In this document: in pieces, positions 49,229 through 59,525 of the stretch
How positions within the stretch are numbered: position 1 is the stretch's first letter
Layout: each line of letters opens with the position of its first letter
Source: Kocuria rosea
GTDB taxonomy: Bacteria; Actinomycetota; Actinomycetes; Actinomycetales; Micrococcaceae
Length of the DNA stretch: 64,000 nucleotides
Assembly (NCBI RefSeq): GCF_006094695.1
Contig: NZ_CP035103.1
Span: 1,116,001 to 1,180,000, forward strand
Direction: 5' to 3'
Notes under the pieces: generated by a model
What the model was told of the DNA's origin: nothing
Databases searched by the model: none
What the model saw: the letters and a program-made list of their open reading frames with translations, nothing else
Translations under genes and position numbers: made by a program

Positions 49229-50242
49229 ATGCTCCCCGCCGTGGTCCTGCCCCCGCTCGACGACCTGCTCGCGCACGCGCACGTCGTCGCCCTGCCGATG
49301 CGGGTGCGCTTCCGCGGCGTCGACGTGCGCGAGTCGGTGCTCCTGCGCGGCCCGGCGGGGTGGGGGGAGTTCGGCCCGTTCCCCGAGTACGGGGACGCCG
49401 AGGCGGGCGCCTGGCTCCGCGCCGCGGTCGACGCCGCGTGGCACGGCTTCCCGGCGCCCCGGCGCACGCGCATCCCCGTCAACGCGACCGTGCCCGCCGT
49501 GCCGGCGGCCCGGGTCCGGGAGGTCCTCGCCGGTTTCGGGGGCGGGGTGCGTGCCGTGAAGATCAAGGTCGCCGAGCGCGGCCAGGGGCCGGGGGACGAC
49601 GACGCCCGGGTCGCGGCCGTGCGGGCCCTGCTGCCGGAGGCCGAGCTGCGGGTGGACGCCAACGGCGGGTGGGACGTGCCCACGGCCCTCGCGGCCCTGG
49701 AACGGCTCGGGCGGCACGGGCTCGCGTACGCGGAGCAGCCCGTGCCCACGATCGAGGGCCTCGCCGCCGTCCGGGAGGGCCTCGCCGACCGGGGCGTGGC
49801 GGTGCTGGTGGCCGCGGACGAGTCCGTGCGCAAGGAGGACGACCCCCTGGCGGTGGCCCGGGCGGGCGCCGCCGACCTGCTCGTGGTCAAGGCAGCTCCG
49901 CTGGGCGGGGTGCGCCGCGCCCTGGACGTGGTCGCCCAGGCCGGCCTGCCGGCGGTGGTCAGCTCCGCCCTGGACACCTCCGTGGGCATCCGGGCGGGTC
50001 TCGCGCTCGCCGCCGCCCTGCCCGAGCTCCCGTACGCCTGCGGGCTCGGGACGGTGTCCCTCATGCGGGCGGACGTCCTGCGGGAGCCGCTGCGGCCGGT
50101 GGGCGGGATGCTCGAGCTGCGGGACGCGGTCCCGGACCCCGAGCTGCTGGCGCGCCACGCCGTGCCCGCCGACCGGCGCCGGTGGTGGCTGGAGCGGCTG
50201 CGCCGCGTGCACGCCCTGGCCGGGGTCGGGCCTCACGCCTGA
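49229..50242 (+). CDS. menC: o-succinylbenzoate synthase
   Basis: MenC, of the enolase superfamily, dehydrates SHCHC to o-succinylbenzoate. Catalytic KIKV near residue 110, the metal ligands in LRVDANGGWD, EQPVPT and ADESVRK, and the second acid/base lysine in VVKAAPLGG are all present. It has 337 residues. It precedes menD by about 3 kb, with phoX between. The last 10 bases overlap the opposing hypothetical gene. Confidence 0.93.
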   Translation: MLPAVVLPPLDDLLAHAHVVALPMRVRFRGVDVRESVLLRGPAGWGEFGPFPEYGDAEAGAWLRAAVDAAWHGFPAPRRTRIPVNATVPAVPAARVREVLAGFGGGVRAVKIKVAERGQGPGDDDARVAAVRALLPEAELRVDANGGWDVPTALAALERLGRHGLAYAEQPVPTIEGLAAVREGLADRGVAVLVAADESVRKEDDPLAVARAGAADLLVVKAAPLGGVRRALDVVAQAGLPAVVSSALDTSVGIRAGLALAAALPELPYACGLGTVSLMRADVLREPLRPVGGMLELRDAVPDPELLARHAVPADRRRWWLERLRRVHALAGVGPHA

Positions 50243-50643
50243 GCCGCGACCCCCAGGACCTCGGCCCGGAGCCGGTCCAGGTCCACCGGCTCGCCCTCGT
50301 GCAGCCCGTGGCCCCGGACCCAGGCCCGGGCGGCGCGCCACACGTCGTCGCAGCCGAGCTCCATGTCGGGGTGGGCGGCGCCGATCCGGGTCTGGGCCGT
50401 GTGCTCGGGGTCGTCGCCCGTGAAGGAGAAGACCGCCACGGGGCTGCAGGCGAGCCCCACCACCCCGCGGACGGAGGCGATGATCCGTCCGTGCAGGCAG
50501 TCCCCGGGGTGGAGGTCCCACGCGCGGTGGACGCTCAGGCAGTCCACGGCCGCACGCCGGTACCCGTGCGCGCCGTGCTCGTGCGGAACGTTCCCCCCGT
50601 GCTCCCGCGGGGACAGCAGTCCCCCCTCTGGTTCGGTGTGCAT
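50233..50643 (-). CDS. hypothetical protein, no recognised family
   Basis: I do not recognise this 136-residue protein. It is soluble, acidic overall, and rich in His and Cys near the start and middle: PREHGGNVPHEHGAHGYRR, AVDCLSVHRAWDLHPGDCLHG, and ELGCDDVWRAARAW. The central part (IIASVRGVVGLACSPVAVFSF) looks like buried strands. ATG 50643 has a GGAGGAGG stretch 9 bases upstream, and codon bias supports coding. A metal-binding role is possible but unproven. It ends inside the opposing menC. Its upstream side faces phoX, and the two diverge across a 376-base gap. Confidence 0.6.
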   Translation of the reverse strand: MHTEPEGGLLSPREHGGNVPHEHGAHGYRRAAVDCLSVHRAWDLHPGDCLHGRIIASVRGVVGLACSPVAVFSFTGDDPEHTAQTRIGAAHPDMELGCDDVWRAARAWVRGHGLHEGEPVDLDRLRAEVLGVAAQA

Positions 50644-51019
50644 CGCGCGCCTCCTCCGCCGGTGTCCCGGCCGGCTCCGCCGCCGCGGCGGCACGGCCCG
50701 TGGGCGGATCGAGCAGAAGGAGGGGGGTCTTCCGGACGTTCCCGGTCACGGTCCGGGGCGCTGGACGGATGGGACGGCCTGACGCCTCGAGCATCCCAGA
50801 ACCGGGACGGCCGCGGAATCCGCCGGCGCATTGTTTCTTTGAGTGAACTCGGCCCGGGACGGACCCGCTGATCAGGGGCGGATGGGTCCCCGGCCGGTCA
50901 CTGCCCGTTCACCTGCGGTTCGCACGGCCGCCCCCGGGGCCTCACCGGGCGGTGGTGCAGTGGCGGAGCACCCGTTCCCCGACCGCGGTCCGCCGCGGGC
51001 CCCGTCCCCTGGGAGAGCC
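50644..51019. other. 376-base intergenic region between the hypothetical gene and phoX
   Basis: This is the longest gene-free stretch of the window. It holds the minus-strand ribosome binding site of the hypothetical gene at its left end, a short AT-richer patch at about 50831-50848 (ATTGTTTCTTTGAGTG), the three-unit PHO box at 50896-50928 and the phoX ribosome binding site. I see no RNA gene or further coding sequence. Confidence 0.6.
50896..50928 (+). promoter_or_regulatory. PHO box (PhoP-binding direct repeats) upstream of phoX
   Basis: Three consecutive 11-base units read GGTCACTGCCC, GTTCACCTGCG and GTTCGCACGGC. The Streptomyces PHO-box unit is G(G/T)TCAYYYR(G/C)G; the middle unit fits exactly, the first closely, the third partly. 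The spacing of exactly 11 bases and the position 92 bases before a phosphatase gene make PhoP control likely. Confidence 0.7.
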
Positions 51020-53218
51020 ATGACCGACACCGCCAAGCGCACCGTCCTGCCCCTGCTCGGCCACACGCGCGGCAAGCGCAGCCCCGTCACGTGCCAGCTC
51101 AAGTGCGGCAGCGCCTGCGCCGGACCGGAGTGCAACACCTCCGGCAACGGCTACTTCCGCGACATCGCGAGCGCGGCGCTGTCCCGCCGCTCCGCCCTGG
51201 GCCTGGGCGCCGCGGCGGCCGTGACCGTCGGCGTCGTCGGCGCCACCCCGGAGGCCGCCCAGGCCCACGGCCGCGGACGCTCCGGGCTGTCCTTCGCGCC
51301 CATCGCCCCCGTGCCGAACACCGTGGACGACCTCACGGTCCCCGAGGGCTTCGACTGGTCCCCGATCATCCGCTGGGGCGACCCCCTGTTCGAGGACTCC
51401 CCGGAGTTCGACCCCCTCCGGCAGACCCCGGAGTCCCAGGCGGCCCAGTTCGGCTACAACAGCGACTACCTGGACATCCTCCAGGACCGCGGCGGGCGCA
51501 GCGGAGTGCTCGTGAACAACCACGAGTACACCAACGAGAACCTCATGTTCCCCGCCGAGCAGCAGGACGACCTCCAGCGGGTGGCCCGGGTGGCCATGGC
51601 CGCCCACGGCATGTCCGTCGTGGAGATCGCCCGCACCGGCCCCGGCCGGCCCTGGACCTACGTCCGCGGCGGAGCCCGCAACCGGCGCATCACCCTGAGC
51701 ACGCCCTTCGCCGTGGACGGCCCGGCCGCCGGCTCCGCGCTGCTGAGGACGCAGGACGACCCGACCGGCACCGTGGTCCTCGGCACGCAGAACAACTGCG
51801 CCGGCGGCACCACCCCGTGGGGCACCGTCCTGTCCGGCGAGGAGAACTTCAACCAGTACTTCAAGGGCAACGGCTCCGCCGAGCAGAAGCGCTACGGGAT
51901 CGCCGCCGAGGCCCCGAGCCGGCGCTGGCACGAGGTGGACCCCCGCTTCGACTCGACCCTGCCGGGCTACGAGAACGAGCCGAACCGGTTCGGCTGGGTC
52001 GTGGAGCTCGACCCCCAGGACCCCGCCTCGACCCCGGTCAAGCACACCGCACTGGGCCGCTTCAAGCACGAGGGCGCCAACGTGCGCGTGGCCGAGGACG
52101 GCACCGTGGTGGCCTACTCCGGCGACGACGAGCGCTTCGACTACCTCTACAAGTTCGTCTCCGCCCAGAAGTACGTCGAGGGCGACCGCGCCCACAACAT
52201 GACGCTGCTCTCCGAGGGCAACCTGTACGTCGCGAAGTTCACCGGGGACACCGCGGCCGAGATCGACGGCTCCGGCCGGCTGCCCTCCGACGGCGCGTTC
52301 GACGGCTCCGGCGAGTGGCTGCCCCTGGTGGTGGACGGGGAGTCGGCCGTGGCCGGCATGTCCGTGGAGGAGGTCCTGGTGTTCACCCGCCTGGCAGCGG
52401 ACCAGGTCGGCGCCACCAAGATGGACCGCCCCGAGGACGTCGAGCCCTCCCCGCACACCGGCAAGGTCTACGTGGCGCTGACCAACAACACCGACCGCGG
52501 CACCCCGGGCAAGGCCGGCCCGGACGAGGCCAACCCGCGCACCCAGAACCGCGACGGGCACGTCATCGAGATCACGGAGCGCCACCACCGTGCCGACGCC
52601 ACCGAGTTCGGCTGGAACATCCTCCTCGTCGCCGGGGACCCGGCGAAGAACGCCTCCACCTACTTCTCCGGCTACCCGGTGGAGAAGGTCTCCCCGATCT
52701 CCTGCCCGGACAACCTGGCCTTCGACTCGGAGGGCAACCTGTGGATCTCCACGGACGGCGCCCCGGGGACCATCGGCTACAACGACGGACTGTTCAAGGT
52801 GGGACTGTCCGGGCGCGAGCGCGGCAACGTCGAGCAGTTCCTCGCCGTGCCGCAGGACGCCGAGACCTGCGGGCCCGTGATCCACGACCGCGAGCGCATG
52901 GTCTACGTGGCCGTGCAGCACCCGGGCGAGGACGGCTCCTTCGAGGAGCCCCGCTCCTACTTCCCGGACTACGTGGTGGAGACCCGCCAGGGTGAGGGCG
53001 AGTGGTCGCTGCCGCGGCCGTCCGTGGCCCAGGTCTTCGCCGTGGACCGGGCCGGGGAGCCCGAGTTCCCCGGTGCGATCCACGACCGGCCGGGCCACGG
53101 CCGCAACCAGCACAAGCGGCGCAAGAACGGCGAGCGCGGGCCCCGCTACCGCGGCTACAAGGGCAAGGCCACCGCGGAGACGAAGGCGGCCGCGAGGACC
53201 GCGTCCCGCTCCTACTGA
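51020..53218 (+). CDS. phoX: PhoX-family alkaline phosphatase, Tat-exported
   Basis: PhoX enzymes are calcium/iron-dependent extracellular phosphatases that release phosphate from esters. The 732-residue protein carries a twin-arginine signal at residues 53-82 (LSRRSALGLGAAAAV ... AQA) after a cysteine-bearing N-terminal segment (CQLKCGSACAGPEC) that is common in the actinobacterial type. The beta-propeller body has VLVNNHEYTNENLMFP, GTVLSGEENFNQYFKG, NRFGWVVELDP, KHEGANVRVAEDG and FDSEGNLWISTDG, as in PhoX/DUF839 proteins. The C-terminal tail is basic (GRNQHKRRKNGERG). ATG 51020 has GGGAGA upstream. The PHO box supports induction by phosphate starvation. Confidence 0.9.
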   Translation: MTDTAKRTVLPLLGHTRGKRSPVTCQLKCGSACAGPECNTSGNGYFRDIASAALSRRSALGLGAAAAVTVGVVGATPEAAQAHGRGRSGLSFAPIAPVPNTVDDLTVPEGFDWSPIIRWGDPLFEDSPEFDPLRQTPESQAAQFGYNSDYLDILQDRGGRSGVLVNNHEYTNENLMFPAEQQDDLQRVARVAMAAHGMSVVEIARTGPGRPWTYVRGGARNRRITLSTPFAVDGPAAGSALLRTQDDPTGTVVLGTQNNCAGGTTPWGTVLSGEENFNQYFKGNGSAEQKRYGIAAEAPSRRWHEVDPRFDSTLPGYENEPNRFGWVVELDPQDPASTPVKHTALGRFKHEGANVRVAEDGTVVAYSGDDERFDYLYKFVSAQKYVEGDRAHNMTLLSEGNLYVAKFTGDTAAEIDGSGRLPSDGAFDGSGEWLPLVVDGESAVAGMSVEEVLVFTRLAADQVGATKMDRPEDVEPSPHTGKVYVALTNNTDRGTPGKAGPDEANPRTQNRDGHVIEITERHHRADATEFGWNILLVAGDPAKNASTYFSGYPVEKVSPISCPDNLAFDSEGNLWISTDGAPGTIGYNDGLFKVGLSGRERGNVEQFLAVPQDAETCGPVIHDRERMVYVAVQHPGEDGSFEEPRSYFPDYVVETRQGEGEWSLPRPSVAQVFAVDRAGEPEFPGAIHDRPGHGRNQHKRRKNGERGPRYRGYKGKATAETKAAARTASRSY

Positions 53219-53248
53219 GCCCCGCCTCCGGAGGCGTCCGGAGCCCAC

Positions 53249-53284
53249 CGGTCCCCGGCCCGCCCCGCGGCGGGCCGGGGACCG
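53249..53284. terminator. hairpin terminator after phoX
   Basis: A perfect 16-bp stem with a CCGC loop lies 30 bases after the stop and 14 bases before the menD -10 element, insulating the two genes. Confidence 0.65.
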
Positions 53285-53298
53285 CTGCGTTCCCGGAC

Positions 53299-53304
53299 TA
53301 CCCT
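53299..53304 (+). promoter_or_regulatory. leaderless -10 element of menD
   Basis: TACCCT is followed by 8 bases and GTG 53313. Confidence 0.52.
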
Positions 53305-53312
53305 GGTCTCCT

Positions 53313-55109
53313 GTGACCACACCCTCTCTCGACACCGCCCGCACCGTCCTGGAGGAGCTCGTCGCCGCCGGGATGCGGCACCTCGTCGTAGCCCCCGGCT
53401 CCCGGTCCGCGCCGCTGGCCTACGCCGCGGCGGCCGCCCAGGCCGCCGGGGCCCTCGAGGTCCACGTGCGGGTGGACGAGCGGAGCGCGGCGTTCACCGC
53501 CCTCGGCATCGCACGGGCCACCGGCCGGCCGGCCGGGGTGCTCACCACCTCGGGCACGGCCGTGGGCAACCTGCTCCCCGCGGTGCTGGAGGCCGACCAC
53601 GCCGAGGTGCCCCTCGTGGTGCTCTCCGCCGACCGCCCGCCGGAGCTGCGGGGCACCGGCGCCAACCAGACCACCCGCCAGCCGGGGATCTTCGGCGACC
53701 ACGTGCGCGCCGCCGTGGACCTCCTCCCGGACGACGACGTGCCCGCCCGGCTGGAGGAGGTCCTCGCCGCCCTGGCCGGCCGTGGACCGCAGGGGCCCCG
53801 GCCGGCGGGACCGGTCCACCTCAACGTGGCCCTGCGCGAGCCGCTGCACCCCGCGCCGGAGGACGGCCCGGTGCTCGCGGCCCGGGCCCGGCTGCTGGCC
53901 GCCCGGACGGGGGCACGGCCGGACCCGGGGCCGGCCGCGGTGGCGGCCGGCCCGGTCGCGGTCCCGCCGCCGGACGCCGGGACGGCGCGCTCCGTCGTCG
54001 TCGCCGGGGACGGCGCCGGACCGGACGCGGCACGCTTCGCCGAGGCGTGCGGGCTGCCGCTGCTCGCGGAGCCCTCCTCGAACGCGCGGAGCGGCCCGCA
54101 CGCCGTGGGGGCCTACCGGCTGCTGCTGGACTCCCCGCTGGGCCGGCGGATCGAGCGGGTCCTGCTCGTGGGCCGGCCCACGCTCTCCCGCCCGGTCGGG
54201 GCCCTGCTCGCACGGGAGGGCGTCGCCACCGCAGCCGTGCGGCCGGCACCCGTGGCCTGGTACGAGCCCGGGCGGCGCCGTGAGCGGGTGCTCACGAGCT
54301 GGGCCGAGGCGGCCGCCTTCACCGGCCGCGGCGCCCCCGGCTGGGCGCAGGCCTGGCGGGAGGCGGGCGCCGCCGCGGACGGCGCCGTCGCCGGGCTGCT
54401 CGCCGCCGAGCCGCCGGGCCGGGCCACGGGCCCGGCCGTGGCCGCCGCGGTGTGGGAGGCCTGCCGGCGGGACGGGGCCGTGCTGCTGGCTGGCTCCTCC
54501 AACCCCGTGCGCGACCTCGACCTGGCCGCCCGGCCCGGCCCGGGCTCCCCGCTCGTGCTCGCCAACCGGGGGCTCGCCGGGATCGACGGGACGGTGGCCA
54601 CGGCCGCCGGCGCGGCGCTCGGCGGGGACCGGCCGGTCCGCGCCCTCCTGGGCGACCTGACGTTCCTGCACGACGTCTCGTCCCTGCTGCTGGGCCCGGG
54701 CGAGCGCGAGCCCGACCTCCAGCTCGTGGTCCTCAACGACGGCGGCGGGGGGATCTTCACGACCCTGGAGCACGGCGTGCTGGGGGAGCAGGAGGAGTAC
54801 CGGGCGGTCGTGGAGCGGTTCTTCGGCACCCCGCACGAGGCCCGGCTCGACGCGCTGTGCGCCGGCTACGGCGTGGCCCACCGGCGTGCGGCCGGCGTCG
54901 CCGAGCTCGAGCAGGCGCTCGCCGCGCCCGTGCGGGGGCGCTCGGTCCTGGAGGTCGTGGTGGACCGGCGCGGGCTGCGGGACCTCCACGCGCGGATCCG
55001 GGCCGCCGTCGCCCGGGCCGCCGCGGAGGCCGCCGCGCAGGACATGGCTCAGGACACCGCGCAGGACACGGCTCCGGACAACGGTGCGGGAGGCCGCACC
55101 GGCCGCTGA
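53313..55109 (+). CDS. menD: 2-succinyl-5-enolpyruvyl-6-hydroxy-3-cyclohexene-1-carboxylate synthase
   Basis: MenD is the thiamine-diphosphate enzyme that adds a succinic semialdehyde unit to isochorismate. It shows [28 protein letters not shown] (with the catalytic Glu), [15 protein letters not shown], and the ThDP motif [13 protein letters not shown] ... LNDGGGGIF. It has 598 residues. GTG 53313 follows TACCCT. The C terminus carries four 12-base repeats (55035-55082) coding [16 protein letters not shown], a low-complexity tail outside the enzyme. It is convergent with the MFS gene. Confidence 0.95.
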   Translation: MTTPSLDTARTVLEELVAAGMRHLVVAPGSRSAPLAYAAAAAQAAGALEVHVRVDERSAAFTALGIARATGRPAGVLTTSGTAVGNLLPAVLEADHAEVPLVVLSADRPPELRGTGANQTTRQPGIFGDHVRAAVDLLPDDDVPARLEEVLAALAGRGPQGPRPAGPVHLNVALREPLHPAPEDGPVLAARARLLAARTGARPDPGPAAVAAGPVAVPPPDAGTARSVVVAGDGAGPDAARFAEACGLPLLAEPSSNARSGPHAVGAYRLLLDSPLGRRIERVLLVGRPTLSRPVGALLAREGVATAAVRPAPVAWYEPGRRRERVLTSWAEAAAFTGRGAPGWAQAWREAGAAADGAVAGLLAAEPPGRATGPAVAAAVWEACRRDGAVLLAGSSNPVRDLDLAARPGPGSPLVLANRGLAGIDGTVATAAGAALGGDRPVRALLGDLTFLHDVSSLLLGPGEREPDLQLVVLNDGGGGIFTTLEHGVLGEQEEYRAVVERFFGTPHEARLDALCAGYGVAHRRAAGVAELEQALAAPVRGRSVLEVVVDRRGLRDLHARIRAAVARAAAEAAAQDMAQDTAQDTAPDNGAGGRTGR

Positions 55110-55170
55110 GGGGTCTCGAGGTGCGCCGGGTGCCCTGCGCCGGCCGGCGCCCCGGGGCCGGGGACGCGGG

Positions 55171-55206
55171 CGGGCCCCGCCCCCCGGCGAGGGGGGACGG
55201 GGCCCG
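55171..55206. terminator. bidirectional hairpin between menD and the MFS gene
   Basis: Stem of 15 base pairs with one bulged A and a GGCGA loop, made entirely of G and C. It lies between convergent genes and probably serves both. Confidence 0.6.
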
Positions 55207-55224
55207 GAGGCGGTGCCGCGGGGG

Positions 55225-56613
55225 TCAGCCGCGCACGGTGGGCGCCTCCTGCTCGGCGGGCGCCTGCGGGTGCCCGGCGAGCTCCTCCACCCGGTGCTCG
55301 GCCTCCTCCAGCCCGCGCTGGTGGGGCACCACGAGGGTGACCAGCGCACCGAGCAGGGCCACGCCGGCGAAGACGTAGAACGCCTGGGGGCCGCCGAAGC
55401 CGGCCGCGGCGAGCCAGCCGCCGATGATCGGGCCGAAGATGCCGCCGAACCGGCCCATGCTCGCGCAGAACGCCACGCCGGCGGCCCGGGCGTTGGTGGT
55501 GTAGTAGTTCGACTGGAACCCGTAGACCAGGACCTGGGTGCCGATGGTGCCCACGCCGGCCACGGCGATGAAGAGGAACAGCAGCGGCAGCGGGAAGCTG
55601 AAGGTCATCAGGACCAGGGCGATCGCGGCCAGCGCGAAGGTCGTGGCGATCATCCGCTGCGGGCCGGTGCGGTCCGCGAGGCGGGAGGCCAGCAGACCGC
55701 CGACCAGGGCGGAGCCGTTGAGCACGAGGACGAAGTAGAGCGGGCTGATGCTGTGGCCGTAGCCGTTCATGATGACGGCGAGCCAGGTGTTCAGTCCGTA
55801 GGTGAGCAGCAGGCCGCAGAAGGACATGAAGCCCAGCAGGATCGAGGCCAGGGCGAACTGCCTGGAGAACACGGCCGCGTAGCCGGTCCTGCGCGGTGCG
55901 GCCCCCACCGTCTGGATGACCTGCTCCTCGATCAGCGGGACGCCGGTCCGGAGGGCGACGGCCTCGGCCCGCTCGGTCTCGCCGCGGGTGAGCAGCCAGC
56001 GCGGGGACTCGGGGAGCTTCCACAGCATGAGCGGGACGAGCAGGAGGAGGGGGAGGGCCCCGATCATGAAGAGCCCGCGCCAGCTCAGGTCGGCGAGGAA
56101 GGCGATGCCCACGAGGGCGGCGAAGACGCCGCCGGCGGGGATGCCGGAGTAGACGATGCCGTTGTAGAACTGGCGGCGGCCGGCGGGGGCGAACTCGGCC
56201 ATGGTGGCGCCGGCGGTGGTGATCACGAGGCCGAGGCCGATGCCTGTGAGGAAGCGCATCGCGCCGAAGGCCAGCACGCTGGTGGTGAGCGCGGTGACGA
56301 ACATGCCCACGGAGAACCAGGCGACACCGGTGATCAGCAGCCGGCGGCGGCCGAAGAAGTCGCCGATGGCCCCGCAGACGAGCGAGCCGATGAGCACGCC
56401 GATGAGGGCGTAGGAGCCCACCAGGCCGGCGACGGCCGGCTCCAGGGTCCCGATCTGGGTGGGGTCGGCGAGCAGGCCCGGCAGGACCACGCCGTAGATG
56501 ACGAGGTCGTAGCCGTCGAAGAGCAGGGCGAGGCAGATGATGAACGCCACGAAGCGGGCGGTCCTCTGCTCGAGCAGCGGGTTCTCCGCGATGATGGTGT
56601 GTGGTTGGGTCAT
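55225..56613 (-). CDS. MFS transporter, aromatic acid:H+ symporter family
   Basis: This 462-residue twelve-helix transporter carries the AAHS signature [17 protein letters not shown] in helix 1, the loop 2-3 motif [10 protein letters not shown], and [11 protein letters not shown] in the middle. It resembles PcaK/BenK-type carriers of benzoate or hydroxybenzoates. No aromatic catabolism gene lies nearby, so the substrate is open. ATG 56613 has AGAGAGG upstream; the frame is open for 39 more codons but without conservation. A CRP-like inverted repeat lies about 95 bases upstream. It is the only gene in its unit. Confidence 0.88.
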   Translation of the reverse strand: MTQPHTIIAENPLLEQRTARFVAFIICLALLFDGYDLVIYGVVLPGLLADPTQIGTLEPAVAGLVGSYALIGVLIGSLVCGAIGDFFGRRRLLITGVAWFSVGMFVTALTTSVLAFGAMRFLTGIGLGLVITTAGATMAEFAPAGRRQFYNGIVYSGIPAGGVFAALVGIAFLADLSWRGLFMIGALPLLLLVPLMLWKLPESPRWLLTRGETERAEAVALRTGVPLIEEQVIQTVGAAPRRTGYAAVFSRQFALASILLGFMSFCGLLLTYGLNTWLAVIMNGYGHSISPLYFVLVLNGSALVGGLLASRLADRTGPQRMIATTFALAAIALVLMTFSFPLPLLFLFIAVAGVGTIGTQVLVYGFQSNYYTTNARAAGVAFCASMGRFGGIFGPIIGGWLAAAGFGGPQAFYVFAGVALLGALVTLVVPHQRGLEEAEHRVEELAGHPQAPAEQEAPTVRG

Positions 56614-56706
56614 GTTCCCCGGGACCTCTCTGGGCAGCGCGTGGACAAGGCGGGAAGCGGGGGAGACCGGCGGTGCGTCCCCTGGCTGCGTCCAGCCTGG
56701 CAGAGC

Positions 56707-56722
56707 TGTGATCCGGGTCATA
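56707..56722. promoter_or_regulatory. CRP/GlxR-like inverted repeat upstream of the MFS gene
   Basis: TGTGATCCGGGTCATA matches TGTGA-N6-TCACA at nine of ten arm positions. It shares TGTGATCYGGGT with the site at 35537. On the minus strand TATGAC within it could be part of the -10 region of the MFS gene. Confidence 0.4.
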
Positions 56723-56807
56723 TGAGGCAAAGACCCAGGGATCCACCAGGGGGTGATTCACATGTCGGAGGTATTGATGTCCTCGATCGGGTCTGTTGCG
56801 GATATGA

Positions 56808-56843
56808 GTCCGGGCCCGTCGTCCGCAGACGACGGGCCCGGAC
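56808..56843. terminator. hairpin terminator after the amino acid ABC operon
   Basis: A perfect 16-bp stem with a CGCA loop lies 9 bases beyond the stop of the ATP-binding protein gene (minus strand). No T-run follows. Confidence 0.7.
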
Positions 56844-56852
56844 CGCGCCGGG

Positions 56853-57674
<822 letters not shown>

Positions 57675-57684
57675 AGTCAGGCTC

Positions 57685-58479
57685 CTAGGACTTCTTCATG
57701 CGGTCGGTCTTGGACTCGAAGCGGCGGGTCAGGATGCCCAGGGGCACCGTGATGATGAGGTAGCAGACACCCGCCACCACCAGCGGCGTGAGCCCCGCCC
57801 CGGCACCGGAGATGGCCTCGCGGCCGTATTTGGTGAGCTCGTACTGGCCCACGCCCATGCCCAGCAGGTAGACCAGCGACGAGTCCTTGGTCAGCAGGAT
57901 CACCTCGTTGGTCAGCGGGGGCAGCACGATCCGCAGCGCCTGTGGGATGACGATCGTGACCATGGCCCGGGCGTGGGACATGCCCAGGGAGCGCGCGGCC
58001 TCGTACTGGCCCTTCGGCACGGCCTGCAGACCCGCCCGCAGGGACTCCGCGATGTAGGCGGCGGCCACGAGGCCCAGGGCGATCATCACCGTGACGTAGT
58101 GGTTGAAGCGGAAGCCGAAGGCCAGCGGGATGCCGTAGCCGAAGGCGAGGAAGACCAGCAGGGCGGGCACGCCGCGGAAGAACTCGATGTAGATCGTGGC
58201 CAGCCACCGGTAGGGCGCCACGGACGAGAGCTTCATGAGCGCGAGCACCACACCGCCGGTGAGGCCGACCACGAAGCCGAGGAGCGTGTAGATGAGCGTG
58301 TTCTTCAGCGCGACCACGATGATGCCGGGGAACTGCTGGGCCGCGATGGCCGGGTTGAACACCTTCTCGACCAGCAGCGGCCAGTCGGCGACCGCGATGA
58401 GGGCGAGGACGACGAGGATCAGGACGGCGTACTGGACGCCGCGGGAGAGCCGTGCTCTCTGGTGCATGGTCATGGCCAT
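57685..58479 (-). CDS. polar amino acid ABC transporter, permease protein
   Basis: The 264-residue membrane permease has five or six helices and the EAA loop motif [24 protein letters not shown], read in parts, which couples to the ATPase. [11 protein letters not shown] after it is typical of the His/Glu/Gln/Arg permease family. Only one permease gene is present, so it would work as a homodimer. ATG 58479 is the first of two in-frame ATGs. Confidence 0.92.
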   Translation of the reverse strand: MAMTMHQRARLSRGVQYAVLILVVLALIAVADWPLLVEKVFNPAIAAQQFPGIIVVALKNTLIYTLLGFVVGLTGGVVLALMKLSSVAPYRWLATIYIEFFRGVPALLVFLAFGYGIPLAFGFRFNHYVTVMIALGLVAAAYIAESLRAGLQAVPKGQYEAARSLGMSHARAMVTIVIPQALRIVLPPLTNEVILLTKDSSLVYLLGMGVGQYELTKYGREAISGAGAGLTPLVVAGVCYLIITVPLGILTRRFESKTDRMKKS

Positions 58480-58555
58480 GGGTTGGTCCGTTCTGGGTGG
58501 TACGGGTGGGACGGTGACGGGGCCGGCGTCCCGGGTGCGGGTCGCCGGCCCCGGG

Positions 58556-59401
58556 TCAGTTCTCCTGGACGGGGATCCACGTCTCGACGATCTTCTCGAG
58601 CGTGCCGTCCTCCTCGATGCGGTCCAGGGTGGCGTCGACCGCGCCGAGCATCGCCTCGTCGCCCTTCGCCACGGCCACGCCGAGCTGGTCGTCGAGGTCG
58701 GCGGTCTCCTGCACCACGAAGTCCGGGTCGTCCTGGGCGTGCTGGGCGATCGCCGTGACGTCGTCGAGCACCGCGTCCACGCTCCCGGTGCTGAGCCCGG
58801 TGAACAGCGTGGTGGCGTCCTCGAACTGGACGGCGTTGAGGCCGAGCTCCCGGGCCTGGGTCTCGCCGACCGTGCCCTGCATGACCCCGACCCGCACCTG
58901 CTCCTCGCGGGCGGCGTCGATGGAGTCGACCCCGTCCTCCCCGTCGGTCACGAGGCCGACCTCGTTGTCGTAGTAGGGGTCGGAGAAGTCCATCACCGTC
59001 CGCCGCTCCTCGGTGATGGACAGGGCGGAGATCGCGACGTCGCACTGGTCGGTCTCGAGGGCCGCGCCGGACTGGATCGACTCGAAGGCGAGCGTGACGT
59101 TCTTCATCTCCACGCCGAGGTCCTCGGCGATCTCCCGGCCGAGGTCCATGTCGAGACCGACCATCTCGCCGCCCTCCTCCATCTCGAACGGCGGGTAGTT
59201 GGACTCCGAGCACACGGTGAGGAACCCGGGCTCCACCAGGGCCACGGCCGAGGACGCGGTGGCCCCCGCGGTCTCCCCGCCGCCGTCCGCGGCCTCCCCG
59301 GAGGGGCTCTCGGACGTGCAGGCGGTCAGGGCGAGGGCGGCGATCGCGGACAGCGCCGCCAGCGCGTGCGCGCGGGACGGGCGGGTCGTCGGACGGGGCA
59401 T
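58556..59401 (-). CDS. polar amino acid ABC transporter, substrate-binding lipoprotein
   Basis: This extracellular family 3 solute-binding protein has 281 residues. The signal peptide ends in the lipobox LALTAC (Cys28). The mature part has TVCSESNYPPFEM, LDMDLGREIAEDLGV, SITEERRTVMDFSDPYYD, and VGVMQGTVGETQ, all typical of amino-acid-binding proteins. The conserved Arg in EERRTV contacts the ligand carboxylate in this family. The ligand is not identifiable. ATG 59401 has GAGGA upstream. It is the first gene of the operon, 76 bases before the permease. Confidence 0.93.
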   Translation of the reverse strand: MPRPTTRPSRAHALAALSAIAALALTACTSESPSGEAADGGGETAGATASSAVALVEPGFLTVCSESNYPPFEMEEGGEMVGLDMDLGREIAEDLGVEMKNVTLAFESIQSGAALETDQCDVAISALSITEERRTVMDFSDPYYDNEVGLVTDGEDGVDSIDAAREEQVRVGVMQGTVGETQARELGLNAVQFEDATTLFTGLSTGSVDAVLDDVTAIAQHAQDDPDFVVQETADLDDQLGVAVAKGDEAMLGAVDATLDRIEEDGTLEKIVETWIPVQEN

Positions 59402-59525
59402 GCGGGGTTCCTCCGGTGGGAGCAGTGGTCGTCGGCGCGGACGGGCCGGGCGCGGGCCCGGCCCTGCGGGGCGGTGGCCCCGCGCGTGTTCGGGCACCAG
59501 GATACGGTGCGAGCCCGGCTCCGGC

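Noticed and set aside
50831..50850. AT-rich patch before phoX as a classical promoter
   Set aside because: TTGTTT could pass as a -35, but no -10 hexamer lies 16-18 bases downstream, and the PHO box is further on.
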